Assembly: GCA_947455585.1 (NCBI GenBank)
Contig: CANGOY010000039.1
Location: forward strand, 1 to 11,566
DNA from: Comamonadaceae bacterium
GTDB lineage: Bacteria > Pseudomonadota > Gammaproteobacteria > Burkholderiales > Burkholderiaceae_C
DNA: 11,566 nucleotides
Reading direction: 5' to 3'
This document shows positions 1 through 7,234 of this stretch, in pieces (the stretch's first letter is position 1; the number at the start of each line of letters is the position of its first letter). Under the pieces are notes generated by a model that did not search any database, had not been told where the DNA came from, and worked only from the letters and a program-made list of their open reading frames with translations. The translations under genes and the position numbers were made by a program.

Positions 1-79
1 CCAGTGCCAGCCCCAAGCCCGCGCCCATCCATGCCCAGCGAGTGCTGGTGCTTGAGATGGTGCTTGGATGGCGCTGCAT
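1..79 (-). CDS. gspN: Probable GspN, T2SS inner-membrane protein (N-terminal fragment)
   Basis: Reading leftwards from the ATG at 79, the frame stays open to the window edge. It encodes a polar, Ser/Thr-rich start followed by a hydrophobic stretch containing WAWMGAGLGLAL, which looks like the start of a single membrane anchor. GspN is an accessory inner-membrane component of the type II secretion system, and its gene commonly follows gspM, which is the position seen here. Only 26 codons are visible, so the call rests mainly on synteny plus the membrane-anchor pattern. No convincing Shine-Dalgarno precedes the ATG at 79. A second in-frame ATG at 28 lies inside the hydrophobic segment and is a less likely start. 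The gap of 74 nt after gspM is unusual in this otherwise overlapping operon. Confidence 0.5.
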   Translation of the reverse strand, partial: MQRHPSTISSTSTRWAWMGAGLGLAL

Positions 80-153
80 GTGTGGATATGAGTGGCGTTG
101 GAAACTTGGAATGCTGCTGTGTTTTAGGTGTTGTGCGGCGTGTTGGCTTGTCT

Positions 154-663
154 TTAACGCACCAAGGCGCCACGGTTAGGCAAGCTCAGAACTAGGCTGC
201 CGTCCCACACCACAGCTGAGTTAGCGCCAGTCGTATTTCCGCGCGTCAAGTGCGCTTCTAGAGGCAAAGCTTGCGCTTGGCTGCGTGCTTGCGCTAACCA
301 GTTGGCTAGAGCTGCGGCGGGCACAGATTTGAGCTGAACCGACACGCGGTCGCCCTGCACGTTGAGTTGCATCTGTGTGCCGGGTGTGAGGCCTTGCAAA
401 TTGCGCAGCGCTTCGTCACGCGAAAGCGGGGTGCGCGTTTGCAGCGCTTGCGCTTGGTTTTGCAACGCCAACATGTGGGCTTGCTGCTGGCCAATTTGGG
501 CGCGGCGGTTGTCGCTGTCGCGCAAGGTGTTGAGCGCGGGTGCGATGGCGATGGACCAAAACAGCAGAACGCTCAACAATGCGCCGAGAACCGAAACGCC
601 GCGCTGTTCGCGCGGGCTTAGTGCTTGCCAACGGGTGAGGGCTTGTGCGCGAAGTTCTTTCAT
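154..663 (-). CDS. gspM: T2SS inner-membrane protein GspM
   Basis: This encodes a 169-residue protein with a short cytoplasmic N-terminus (about residues 1-22, containing LSPREQRGV), one membrane helix (about 22-44), a Gln/Ala-rich segment likely to be helical or coiled coil (about 50-80), and a periplasmic domain. GspM partners with GspL in the inner-membrane platform of the type II secretion system. The chosen ATG at 663 overlaps the gspL stop as ATGA and has a good GGAGG seven bases upstream (rc of 671-675). A longer form starting at 690 would add nine residues inside gspL and is less likely. The size and topology match the GspM family. Sequence conservation in this family is low, so position between gspL and a probable gspN is important evidence. 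Confidence 0.88.
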   Translation of the reverse strand: MKELRAQALTRWQALSPREQRGVSVLGALLSVLLFWSIAIAPALNTLRDSDNRRAQIGQQQAHMLALQNQAQALQTRTPLSRDEALRNLQGLTPGTQMQLNVQGDRVSVQLKSVPAAALANWLAQARSQAQALPLEAHLTRGNTTGANSAVVWDGSLVLSLPNRGALVR

Positions 664-1853
664 TTCGCGCCCTCCGCTTGCAACACCCAAGTGTCGTTGC
701 CGTCTTGGCGCAGGCTCAAGCCTTGCGCTTTGAGTCGGGCCACGCTTGCTGCGTTGTTGTCGAGCGTCACACCCTGCACGCGCAGCGCGTGGTTGGCAAA
801 GTGAATTTGCTGAGGTGTTTGCCCTGCGGGTAGCACGCCAGCCAAGGCTGCGAGCAAAGGCTCAAGGTCTGTGCTGGAAGTCGAGCCCAATTTTTGTTGC
901 AGCGCATCCACCTCGCGCTGCATTTGCAGCGGCGCGTCGATGACCAAGGTGACCGACGGGAAGGTTGTTTTCAAAATGTTTTGCAGCGAGGCTTGTTGTG
1001 CGTTCAAAGTGCTGCGCTCCTGCCACGCCAAGGCGTTGATGCCCAGCACTTGCAACGCGACCAACGACAACACGCCCCAGCGCATAGGCTTCCATGCGGG
1101 TGCGTGCAGCAAGGTTTGCCATGCGGCCAGCAGGTGGCGCTGCACACGTTGTGCGCGGCCTTGCGCCCATTCGCCTTGTGCCAAATCCCAAGCCGATTGG
1201 CTGGATTTGACCCAACGCTGCGCCGCGCTTTGCAGCATGGGTTGGCGTTGCAGCGTGCTTTGCACGCGCGCCACCATGGCAGGCTCGGATTGAATTTGTA
1301 AATCGTCTTGGCTCAGCTCAGCAAAAGCACGCCACTGTGCGGTGTTGGGGGGTAACAGTGTCACGCCATGCGCGTGGCACAGCAGGCTTTGTGAGTGGTC
1401 GGGCTCGCCCATCACTTGCAGCACAGGTTTTGCGCTGGGCGACAGTTCAGGGACGATGCGCTGCACCGTCAGGCCGGCTGCTTGCAGTGGGGCGAGGGCA
1501 TCACGCAGCCATTGCTTATCGCACACGGCCACCAAGGTTTCGCCGCCAAGGCGGGCAATATGTTCAGCGTCGGGGGCCAGCACGATGTGCAGTTGTTGCG
1601 GGTCGTCCAGCAAACGGTCTTCTAACAAGCCGTGCAACACGCTTTGCAAGCGCGGGCCGTGACTGGCCGGTGGCAGCTGCACACGCAGCCAAGCCAAGCG
1701 GCTGTGGGGCACCACGGCCACCACTTCACCCGCGTGCGCCGACAGCGTGGCCGCCGCACCTGTGGCGCTGCGCAACACGCTGTGCCCGTCCGAGTGAACG
1801 TGGGCGTAACCAGTGTTGGCTTGGGCAGAGTGGGGGAGCGCAATGATTAGCAT
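660..1853 (-). CDS. gspL: T2SS inner-membrane platform protein GspL
   Basis: This 397-residue protein has a cytoplasmic actin-like-fold domain at about residues 1-240 (recognisable patches RLAWLRVQLPP at 52-62 and LHGLLEDRLLDDP at 73-85). A single membrane helix follows at about 258-276, then a periplasmic ferredoxin-like domain to the end. In the family, the cytoplasmic part of GspL binds the GspE ATPase and the periplasmic part contacts GspM and the pseudopilus. The motif AWDLAQGEWA at 221-230, shortly before the membrane helix, is typical of GspL proteins. The start ATG at 1853 is seven bases after the gspK stop with no clear Shine-Dalgarno, suggesting translational coupling. The stop overlaps the gspM start by four bases (ATGA). 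Confidence 0.93.
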   Translation of the reverse strand: MLIIALPHSAQANTGYAHVHSDGHSVLRSATGAAATLSAHAGEVVAVVPHSRLAWLRVQLPPASHGPRLQSVLHGLLEDRLLDDPQQLHIVLAPDAEHIARLGGETLVAVCDKQWLRDALAPLQAAGLTVQRIVPELSPSAKPVLQVMGEPDHSQSLLCHAHGVTLLPPNTAQWRAFAELSQDDLQIQSEPAMVARVQSTLQRQPMLQSAAQRWVKSSQSAWDLAQGEWAQGRAQRVQRHLLAAWQTLLHAPAWKPMRWGVLSLVALQVLGINALAWQERSTLNAQQASLQNILKTTFPSVTLVIDAPLQMQREVDALQQKLGSTSSTDLEPLLAALAGVLPAGQTPQQIHFANHALRVQGVTLDNNAASVARLKAQGLSLRQDGNDTWVLQAEGAK

Positions 1854-1860
1854 GGATTTG

Positions 1861-2820
1861 TCATTGTAGAGAGCCAGACTCGCGCCAAATGACCTTCAAG
1901 TCTTGCCCGTCGCGCTGCACCAAAGAGCGTTCTTGCAGCGTGGTTTGAGGCATGCGCAAGCGGCCCAGCACCTCAAAGTAGCGGGTGCTCACGCTGTGTG
2001 TGTCATTCAGGCTGACGGTGCGGCCCAAGGCTTTTTGAAACGCGTCCACGCTGGCCCAGTGCTGGCGCTCGCGCTGCTGCACCAAGCGCTGCGCGTCTGA
2101 CAGGCTCAGGCTCGGCACGCTGGCGTACAGCACTTGCACGCTGGCGGTGTTGAGGTTCACAGGTGTGCGCGTGGGCAGCACGGTGATGTGGGGGGCGAGG
2201 GTTTGCAGCGCTTGCGGCGACAGGCCCAGCCAGCTGAGTTGGCCCACGCGTTGCGGCATGAGTGGTGAGTTGCTGTTTTGTCGCTGGGCGGTCAGCATGC
2301 CTTGGGTGAGCAAGCTGAGCTGTGCGGAAGGAACGTCCAGTGCGTCGAATAGTCGCTCAAACGCAAGGGCTGTTTTGGCGTCAAGCTGCTCGCCTTGCAG
2401 CAAGTTGGTCACATTCAGGCGGCCTTGCAGGTCGTTGACTTGACCCGACAGCAGCACTTGTTGCGCGAGCTTTTCATCGTCCACCGTGCTGCTTGTGCCC
2501 CCCGTTCCATCAGGCAGCGCAGCTAGAAAGCTAGACAAACGCGCCTCTTGCAACGGCACCGCCCAAGGCTCGGCCAAGTGGTCGGTGGGCGCGCTGGCGT
2601 CGCCCGCACGCGCGTCTTCACGAAGGATGACGCGGGCCCAATCGAGCGCACCGGTCAGCAGCCAACGCGCTTGTGTGCGTTGGCGCTCGGCGCCTTCTAC
2701 TTCGATGGACTTCCATTGCTGCCACAACGCACCTGCGGCAAAAGTGGCCACCAGCGCCACGGTCAGCATGGCGGCCAGCAGCGCTGCGCCGCGTTGATGG
2801 GTGTGCGCGACGTGCTTCAT
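1861..2820 (-). CDS. gspK: T2SS minor pseudopilin GspK
   Basis: This 319-residue minor pseudopilin caps the pseudopilus tip with GspI and GspJ. A prepilin-type leader ends at QRG (residues 9-11), followed by a hydrophobic helix (about 12-33). The residue at mature position +5 is Ala rather than Glu; loss of Glu5 is characteristic of GspK, so this is not a defect. The GspK-specific large domain follows, with helical repeats of the kind found in this family around TPVNLNTASVQVLYA (219-233) and DAQRLVQQRERQHW (242-255). The length is normal for GspK. The start overlaps the gspJ stop as ATGA and lacks its own clear Shine-Dalgarno, so translation is probably coupled. Confidence 0.95.
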   Translation of the reverse strand: MKHVAHTHQRGAALLAAMLTVALVATFAAGALWQQWKSIEVEGAERQRTQARWLLTGALDWARVILREDARAGDASAPTDHLAEPWAVPLQEARLSSFLAALPDGTGGTSSTVDDEKLAQQVLLSGQVNDLQGRLNVTNLLQGEQLDAKTALAFERLFDALDVPSAQLSLLTQGMLTAQRQNSNSPLMPQRVGQLSWLGLSPQALQTLAPHITVLPTRTPVNLNTASVQVLYASVPSLSLSDAQRLVQQRERQHWASVDAFQKALGRTVSLNDTHSVSTRYFEVLGRLRMPQTTLQERSLVQRDGQDLKVIWRESGSLQ

Positions 2821-3602
2821 GTTTTGGTGTTGCTGAAGTTGGGTCGCACCCAGTCAAGGGTGATGCGGCCGCGCACGCCGGTGCTGGCGGGAAGGTCAAT
2901 TTGCAGACGGATGGCGTCGGGCAGCGTACCTTGGCCTGATGTGTTGGTTTGTGGTGTGAGTGCAGAAGCGCCGCCCGTTGCGCTGGGTGTGCTGCTACTT
3001 GTGTCGGTGTTTCCGGCGCTGGAAAGCGGGTTGGTCCACGCGTTGCCACGAAAGTAAGTGAGCTGCCAAGCGTCGAGCGGTATCAACGTGGTTTCAAATG
3101 CGGCATCGTCAGCGCTTGGGTTTTGGCCCCAGCGCTCGGCGTTGGCCCAAGCTTGCTGCAGCGCCGCGCGTGTTTGCAACGGGGCCGATTGCCAGCGCAG
3201 CCATTGGTTGCCGCGCAGCGTCCACGCCACCACCCACAAGCCCGCATCTGCGCCATCGGCACGCCAAGCGGTGGCGCGGCGGGTGAGGCGCAAGGTGCGG
3301 CCATCCCACTGCACGCCTGCATCTGTGGTGTTGGCGTTGTTGCTGGGCACAGGCTGCACGGCATTGAGGTCGGCCTGCCATTGGGCCAGTACGGTTTGCA
3401 GTACGGCGGTTTTATCCACCTGCGCTTGTGTGATGTCACGGCTGCGCATGAGGCTGTCGAGCCCCCGCCAGCTGAGGCCCGCCAGCACCGCCATGAGGGT
3501 GATGGCGATAAGTAGCTCGATGAGCGTGAAGCCTAGCTGACCCTTGGCGCTTGTCGTGCGCGAATGGTGTTGAGCTGCTTGCAAGGTGCTGCGGCTTTGC
3601 AT
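2817..3602 (-). CDS. gspJ: T2SS minor pseudopilin GspJ
   Basis: This 261-residue minor pseudopilin carries the class III signal QLGFTLIELLIAITLMAVLAG, with cleavage expected after Gly24 and Glu at mature position +5. The leader of 24 residues is long for a prepilin leader, but the only ATG (3602) forms a TGATG overlap with the gspI stop, supporting this start. After the N-terminal helix comes the GspJ-type domain with Trp-rich segments (around 120-145). A Ser/Thr/Asn-rich, probably flexible stretch occupies about 205-235. GspJ forms the tip complex with GspI and GspK, which primes pseudopilus assembly in the periplasm. The size is at the upper end for the family, mostly because of that low-complexity stretch. 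Confidence 0.93.
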   Translation of the reverse strand: MQSRSTLQAAQHHSRTTSAKGQLGFTLIELLIAITLMAVLAGLSWRGLDSLMRSRDITQAQVDKTAVLQTVLAQWQADLNAVQPVPSNNANTTDAGVQWDGRTLRLTRRATAWRADGADAGLWVVAWTLRGNQWLRWQSAPLQTRAALQQAWANAERWGQNPSADDAAFETTLIPLDAWQLTYFRGNAWTNPLSSAGNTDTSSSTPSATGGASALTPQTNTSGQGTLPDAIRLQIDLPASTGVRGRITLDWVRPNFSNTKT

Positions 3603-3955
3603 CAGTAACGCCCTAGCACGGTGGTGATGTTGAGCACGGGCGTGGCTGCATCAAACACCTGTGCGTCCACGCGTCTGAAAGCGGGGTTGGGCGTGGTGCG
3701 CACGGTCAACGCCACTTCGAAGTTGCGCTCGGCTTGTGGGCAGGGCACGCGTGAGTCGCCCACGCCGGGCAGCTGCTGCGAGAGGCGCAGTTGGTTCAAG
3801 ACGTTGTCTGCACAAATTTGCGCGAGCAGCACATCGGCTTGGCGTTGCGCATTGCGTGTGAGTGCGCCGCTGACTTTGAGGCCACTCATCAGTGCGATAG
3901 ACACGATGGCGAGAGCCACCAAAACCTCAATCAGTGTGAAGCCTCGTTGTTTCAT
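3602..3955 (-). CDS. gspI: T2SS minor pseudopilin GspI
   Basis: This 117-residue protein begins MKQRGFTLIEVLVALAIVS, a classic prepilin peptidase site after Gly5 with Glu at mature +5 and a hydrophobic helix. The rest matches a GspI-like layout: the segment LLAQICADNVLNQLRL (about 43-58) and a second Cys in RVPCPQAERNFEV (about 69-81). The two Cys could pair, but this is inference. GspI is the central minor pseudopilin of the GspI-J-K tip. The length is typical. The start overlaps the gspH stop by four bases (ATGA) and its stop overlaps the gspJ start by one base, so it sits in the middle of a coupled translational string. Confidence 0.95.
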   Translation of the reverse strand: MKQRGFTLIEVLVALAIVSIALMSGLKVSGALTRNAQRQADVLLAQICADNVLNQLRLSQQLPGVGDSRVPCPQAERNFEVALTVRTTPNPAFRRVDAQVFDAATPVLNITTVLGRY

Positions 3956-4479
3956 GGCACCACTTGGAAAGGTCGCAAACCGTCCGTGCCAATGCTCAGC
4001 GACGTGGCAGGCTTGGCGCTATTGGCGACCGCCACACTCAGCGTGATGCGTGCGGGCGCAAGGATAGGCTCAGGACCAAGTACAACCAAGTTGGCAGGGG
4101 TGTTGTTGTTTGACGGTGCTGCTGTGCTGACCGACGCTTGTGTGCCAATTGCGAGCCAGGTCTCGGTGCGCGTTGCGATTGGGCTGGCTGCGTTGCCAGC
4201 TGCTGAAGCTAAGGCAGTGCTGTTTACTTGTGTTGGGTTGGTGGCAAGCGCGGGTCGAATCACAAAACCTTCGGGCGTGGGTTGCCAAATCAGAGTAATG
4301 CCACTGGTACGCGATTGGGCGCGGGCGGCTTCAAGCACTGCCACCAAGCGTTGGGCCTCACGCTCTAGTTGGGTTTGGCTACTATCCCGCAGCGACAAGC
4401 TCACACCGGCCATGGCAAAACCGATGATGGCCAACACCACCAACAGCTCCAACAGGGTGAGGCCTTGCTGGCGCTGCAT
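3952..4479 (-). CDS. gspH: T2SS minor pseudopilin GspH
   Basis: This 175-residue pseudopilin has the very short leader MQRQQG followed by LTLLELLVVLAIIGFAMAG, giving Glu at mature +5 and the membrane/assembly helix. The globular domain starts with a family-like segment QLEREAQRLVAVLEAARAQS (about 37-56), as expected for the GspH/FimT family. GspH links the pseudopilus shaft made of GspG with the tip complex. A Ser/Ala/Asn-rich stretch (about 85-130) is probably a surface loop. The gene begins 20 nt after gspG. No strong Shine-Dalgarno is visible upstream of the ATG at 4479. Confidence 0.93.
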   Translation of the reverse strand: MQRQQGLTLLELLVVLAIIGFAMAGVSLSLRDSSQTQLEREAQRLVAVLEAARAQSRTSGITLIWQPTPEGFVIRPALATNPTQVNSTALASAAGNAASPIATRTETWLAIGTQASVSTAAPSNNNTPANLVVLGPEPILAPARITLSVAVANSAKPATSLSIGTDGLRPFQVVP

Positions 4480-4499
4480 GACGGGCTTACAGAGCAGCT

Positions 4500-4949
4500 T
4501 TATTGCCAGCTGCCGAGGTCGGCGTTTTTGCCTTCGCCACCGGGCTGACCGTCAGCGCCGAGTGACAGCACATCCACTTCGCCCTTCACGCCAGGGTTCA
4601 TGTATTGGTAAGGGCGGCCCCATGGGTCGTTGGGCAGCTTGTCGATGTAGGGCTTCCAGTTCAGCGGCGTGGGGCCAGCTGTGGGCTTGACCACCAAGGC
4701 GTTCAGGCCTTGCTCGGCGGTGGGGTAGTTTTGGTTGTCCAAGCGGTAGAGCTTGAGCGCTTGCATGAGGTTGCCCACGTCTGTTTTAGCGGCGGTCACG
4801 CGCGCGTCGTCTGCACGGTTGAGCACGTTGGGAACCACTAGTGCAGCGAGCACGCCGATGATGGCGAGCACCACCATCAACTCAATGAGTGTGAAGCCGC
4901 GTTGGCGTTTGGTTTTTGGGGTGGTTTGAGTGGTGTGCATGGCGGACAT
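4500..4949 (-). CDS. gspG: T2SS major pseudopilin GspG
   Basis: This is the major subunit of the periplasmic pseudopilus, 149 residues. The signal QRGFTLIELMVVLAIIGVLA has its cleavage site after Gly18 and Glu at mature +5, a near-consensus match. The C-terminal part carries family hallmarks: NYPTAEQGLNALV (74-86), DPWGRPYQY (108-116), and the loop SLGADGQPGGEGKNADLGSW (129-148). The Asp residues of that loop (D133, D144) correspond to the calcium-binding site known in GspG proteins. This is the first gene of the minus-strand T2SS operon. ATG at 4949 is preferred, with a weak GAGA-type site upstream; an in-frame ATG at 4940 is possible and would remove three residues. The promoter must lie in or next to the start of the divergent gspC. 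Confidence 0.97.
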   Translation of the reverse strand: MSAMHTTQTTPKTKRQRGFTLIELMVVLAIIGVLAALVVPNVLNRADDARVTAAKTDVGNLMQALKLYRLDNQNYPTAEQGLNALVVKPTAGPTPLNWKPYIDKLPNDPWGRPYQYMNPGVKGEVDVLSLGADGQPGGEGKNADLGSWQ

Positions 4950-4968
4950 TTCAATCGTTCTCAGTTCA

Positions 4969-5457
4969 ATGATGAATCATAATCCGCTCATGCTTAGCCA
5001 CCGCCCTTCATTTGCCACCGTCTTTAGCGCCTCGTCGCGCGTGGTGTTGCCTGCTGCTTCGTTGCTGGTGTGGGGGGCTGTGGCGTTTAGCGCGGTGACA
5101 TGGGGCTTGCGTTGGTCGGCCACGGGTGCTGCGCCCAGCAATGCCACCGCTGCGGCGCAAGCATTGCCCGAAGTAGATGTGTCTGCCGCCGCCCGCAGCC
5201 TGGGCGCTGCGCCCCTGCAAGCCGCTGCTGCACCCACTTTGGCCAGCCGCTTTCAGCTGCAAGGTGTGATGGCGGGCGGGCCCGACGCTGGCGCTGCGTT
5301 GATTGCGGTGGATGGCAAACCTGCCAAGCCCTTCCGCGTGGGCGCTGTGGTGGCAGATGGTTTGGTGTTGCAGTCTGCGCAAGGGCGACGCATCAGCCTA
5401 GGCGCAGCAATCGACGGGCCGCAGACCTTGGTATTGGACTTACCCGCTAAAAAATAA
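4969..5457 (+). CDS. gspC: T2SS inner-membrane protein GspC, HR domain only
   Basis: This encodes a 162-residue protein with a short cytoplasmic N-terminus, one membrane helix (about residues 25-46, containing LLVWGAVAFSAVTWGL), an Ala/Pro-rich linker, and a homology-region (HR) domain at about 88-162. The domain contains ASRFQLQGVMAG, GAALIAVDGKPAKPFRVG and VLQSAQGRRISLG. In the family, GspC connects the inner-membrane platform to the outer-membrane secretin GspD through this HR domain. The PDZ or coiled-coil domain found at the C-terminus of longer GspC proteins is absent. The exact start is uncertain: in-frame ATGs lie at 4930, 4939, 4969, 4972 and 4990, and none has a clear Shine-Dalgarno. 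The 4930 and 4939 starts would overlap gspG, so 4969/4972 or 4990 are preferred. Confidence 0.85.
   Translation: MMNHNPLMLSHRPSFATVFSASSRVVLPAASLLVWGAVAFSAVTWGLRWSATGAAPSNATAAAQALPEVDVSAAARSLGAAPLQAAAAPTLASRFQLQGVMAGGPDAGAALIAVDGKPAKPFRVGAVVADGLVLQSAQGRRISLGAAIDGPQTLVLDLPAKK
4976..4981 (-). promoter_or_regulatory. Candidate -10 element for the gspG operon
   Basis: On the minus strand 4981-4976 reads TATGAT, a five-of-six match to the sigma70 -10 box. It would place the transcript start near 4969, about 20 nt before the gspG ATG. No good -35 box is visible at the expected distance, so this may depend on an activator or may be chance. It lies inside or beside the start of the divergent gspC gene. 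Confidence 0.25.
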
Positions 5458-5503
5458 ACCAGCGAAGAGTTACGCCAGCTAACGGATGAGCCAAGCAAGC
5501 AAT

Positions 5504-5527
5504 AAAAAAGGGTAGCTACCCTTTTTT
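5504..5527. terminator. Bidirectional intrinsic terminator between gspC and ilvA
   Basis: This is a perfect 24-nt palindrome. Six A residues are followed by GGGTAGCTACCC and then six T residues. On either strand it folds to a GC-containing hairpin followed by a run of U. It sits 46 nt after the gspC stop and 20 nt beyond the end of ilvA, so it can stop both convergent transcripts. This is a direct sequence observation plus the standard intrinsic terminator model. Confidence 0.9.
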
Positions 5528-5546
5528 GCTTTTCGCGCCAATCGAA

Positions 5547-7136
5547 TTAGCGCTGCAAGAACAAACGATAAGCTGGGTTCAGTGTTTCTTCCACAAACGG
5601 ATAACCCAAGCCTTCTAAGAAAGCGGTAAACGCTTTGTTGTCGGCCTTGGGCACCTGTAAGCCCATCAAGATGCGACCGTAGTCCGCGCCTTGGTTGCGG
5701 TAGTGGAACAGGCTGATATTCCAGCCGGGCCGCATGGCCAACAAGAACTTCATCAACGCGCCAGGGCGCTCTGGGAACTCAAAACGCAAGATACGCTCTT
5801 CGTGCGCCAATGACGAATGCCCGCCCACCATGTGGCGGATGTGCTCTTTGGCAAGCTCGTCGTGCGTTAGGTCAATTGAATCAAACCCGCTCTTGGTGAA
5901 GTGGCTGGCAATCTTGCTGCTTTCGCCTTTGACGCCCGTGGTCAAACCCACAAACACGTGGGCCTTGGCTTGGTCGCTCATGCGGTAATTGAACTCGGTC
6001 ACGTTGCGCGGTGTTTTTGCGCCGCCAAAGCTGGGCAGTTTGCCAATCAGCTCGCAAAAGCGGCGCAAGCTGCCAGGCTGCTCGGGGATGGTCACTGCAA
6101 ACAAGGCTTCGCGTTCTTCACCCACTTCGGCACGCTCGGCCACAAAGCGCAAGCGGTCAAAGTTCATGTTCGCGCCACACAAAATGGCGGCGTATGTTTC
6201 GCCCTTGGTTTTGTGCTCGGCCACGTATTGTTTGATGGCGGCCACTGCCAATGCACCTGCGGGCTCGACGATGCTGCGGGTGTCCACAAACACGTCTTTG
6301 ATGGCGGCACACACAGCGTCGGTGTCTACAGTGATGTAGCTGTCGACCAGGTTTTTTGACACGCGGAAGGTTTCTTCGCCCACCAGCTTCACCGCTGTGC
6401 CGTCAGAGAACAAGCCCACGTCGTTGAGCGTGACGCGTTTGCCTTTTTGCACCGACTGCATCATGGCCGACGAGTCGTCCATCTGCACGCCAATCACTTT
6501 GATCTCGGGGCGCACCGCCTTGATGTAGTTGGCCACGCCGCTGATGAGGCCGCCGCCGCCAATGGCCACAAACACGGCATCTAAATTGTGAATGTTCAGG
6601 CCTTGCAGCTGGCGCAACATCTCCATGGCAATCGTGCCTTGGCCTGCAATCACATCGGGGTCGTCAAACGGGTGCACAAACGTCATGCCGTTTTTCTTCT
6701 CGAGAGTGAGCGCGTGTGTGTAGGCGTCAGAGTAGCTATCGCCTGCCAACACCACTTCTCCGCCCAAAGCTTTGACCGCTTCAACCTTCACGCTGGGCGT
6801 GGTCGTGGGCATGACGATGATGGCTTTGGTGCCTAGGCGCTTGGCGCCCAGTGCCACGCCTTGGGCGTGGTTGCCAGCAGAGGCACAAATGACGCCTTTT
6901 TTCAACTGAGCGGGCGTGAGGTGCGCCATCTTGTTGTACGCGCCGCGCAGCTTGAAGCTGTGCACGGGCTGCTGGTCTTCGCGCTTCAAGAGCACGGTGT
7001 TGTGAATTCGGCCGCTCAGGTTCTTGGCTACCTCCAGCGCGGATTCAATGGCCACGTCGTACACACGGGCGGTCAAGATTTTTTTCAAGTAATCGGCGGG
7101 CTGCAGGGCGCGCGCTTTGGGGGTGCGGGTAGACAT
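5547..7136 (-). CDS. ilvA: Biosynthetic threonine deaminase (threonine ammonia-lyase)
   Basis: This 529-residue, PLP-dependent cytoplasmic enzyme converts L-threonine to 2-oxobutanoate and ammonia, the committed step of isoleucine synthesis. The PLP Lys is expected at K62 in HSFKLRGAYNKM. Cofactor and substrate loops include SAGNHAQG (86-93) and the phosphate-binding GGGGLISG (193-200). The C-terminal third has two ACT-like regulatory domains, beginning near EALFAVTIPEQPGSLRRF (343-360) and near ERILRFEFPERPGALMKF. These identify the long biosynthetic, isoleucine-regulated form rather than the short catabolic TdcB form. Length is close to that of E. coli IlvA (514). The ATG at 7136 is chosen because the family N-terminus begins about there; in-frame ATGs at 7199 and 7265 lie upstream and would include leader structures. 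It has its own transcription unit, with a terminator-like hairpin in the leader. Confidence 0.97.
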   Translation of the reverse strand: MSTRTPKARALQPADYLKKILTARVYDVAIESALEVAKNLSGRIHNTVLLKREDQQPVHSFKLRGAYNKMAHLTPAQLKKGVICASAGNHAQGVALGAKRLGTKAIIVMPTTTPSVKVEAVKALGGEVVLAGDSYSDAYTHALTLEKKNGMTFVHPFDDPDVIAGQGTIAMEMLRQLQGLNIHNLDAVFVAIGGGGLISGVANYIKAVRPEIKVIGVQMDDSSAMMQSVQKGKRVTLNDVGLFSDGTAVKLVGEETFRVSKNLVDSYITVDTDAVCAAIKDVFVDTRSIVEPAGALAVAAIKQYVAEHKTKGETYAAILCGANMNFDRLRFVAERAEVGEEREALFAVTIPEQPGSLRRFCELIGKLPSFGGAKTPRNVTEFNYRMSDQAKAHVFVGLTTGVKGESSKIASHFTKSGFDSIDLTHDELAKEHIRHMVGGHSSLAHEERILRFEFPERPGALMKFLLAMRPGWNISLFHYRNQGADYGRILMGLQVPKADNKAFTAFLEGLGYPFVEETLNPAYRLFLQR

Positions 7137-7230
7137 GGGGTGATTGTCTCTTATGGAAAAAGACGAAAAAAAAACCCCGAGTTTTACAACTCGGGGCATG
7201 AATCCACTTTTGAGGGTGGAGGAGACAAGC
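7137..7230 (-). promoter_or_regulatory. ilvA leader, possible transcription attenuator
   Basis: From the predicted start near 7228-7230 to the ilvA ATG, the leader holds a small stem-loop (TCCAC/GTGGA, 7203-7207 with 7216-7220). A strong terminator-type hairpin follows (7175-7196), then about 30 nt of spacer to the ATG. No gene lies upstream on this strand that would need this terminator, because osmC is divergent. It therefore probably controls read-through into ilvA, or releases a short leader RNA. No run of Ile, Leu or Val codons typical of a leader-peptide attenuator is evident. The sensing mechanism, if any, is unknown. Confidence 0.45.
7166..7196 (-). terminator. Rho-independent terminator within the ilvA leader
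   Basis: On the minus strand, CCCCGAGTT and AACTCGGGG form a perfect 9-bp stem around a GTAA (GNRA-type) tetraloop. A run of nine T residues follows immediately (7174-7166). All elements of a strong intrinsic terminator are present. On the plus strand no T run follows, so it is directional and acts upstream of ilvA. Confidence 0.85.
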
Positions 7231-7234
7231 CCAA

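Noticed and set aside
362..1853. Several plus-strand frames of 60-170 codons opposite gspL and gspM
   Set aside because: Shadows of real genes; compositions rich in Arg, Cys and Ala and no recognisable motifs.
3791..4690. Long plus-strand reading frame (299 codons) across gspG-H-I
   Set aside because: It lies antisense to three clear pseudopilin genes, has no family resemblance or ribosome site, and long antisense frames are common in GC-rich DNA.
5504..5527. Perfect 24-nt palindrome as a regulator or recombination site
   Set aside because: Its A-run, GC stem and T-run plus its place between convergent genes fit a bidirectional terminator completely.
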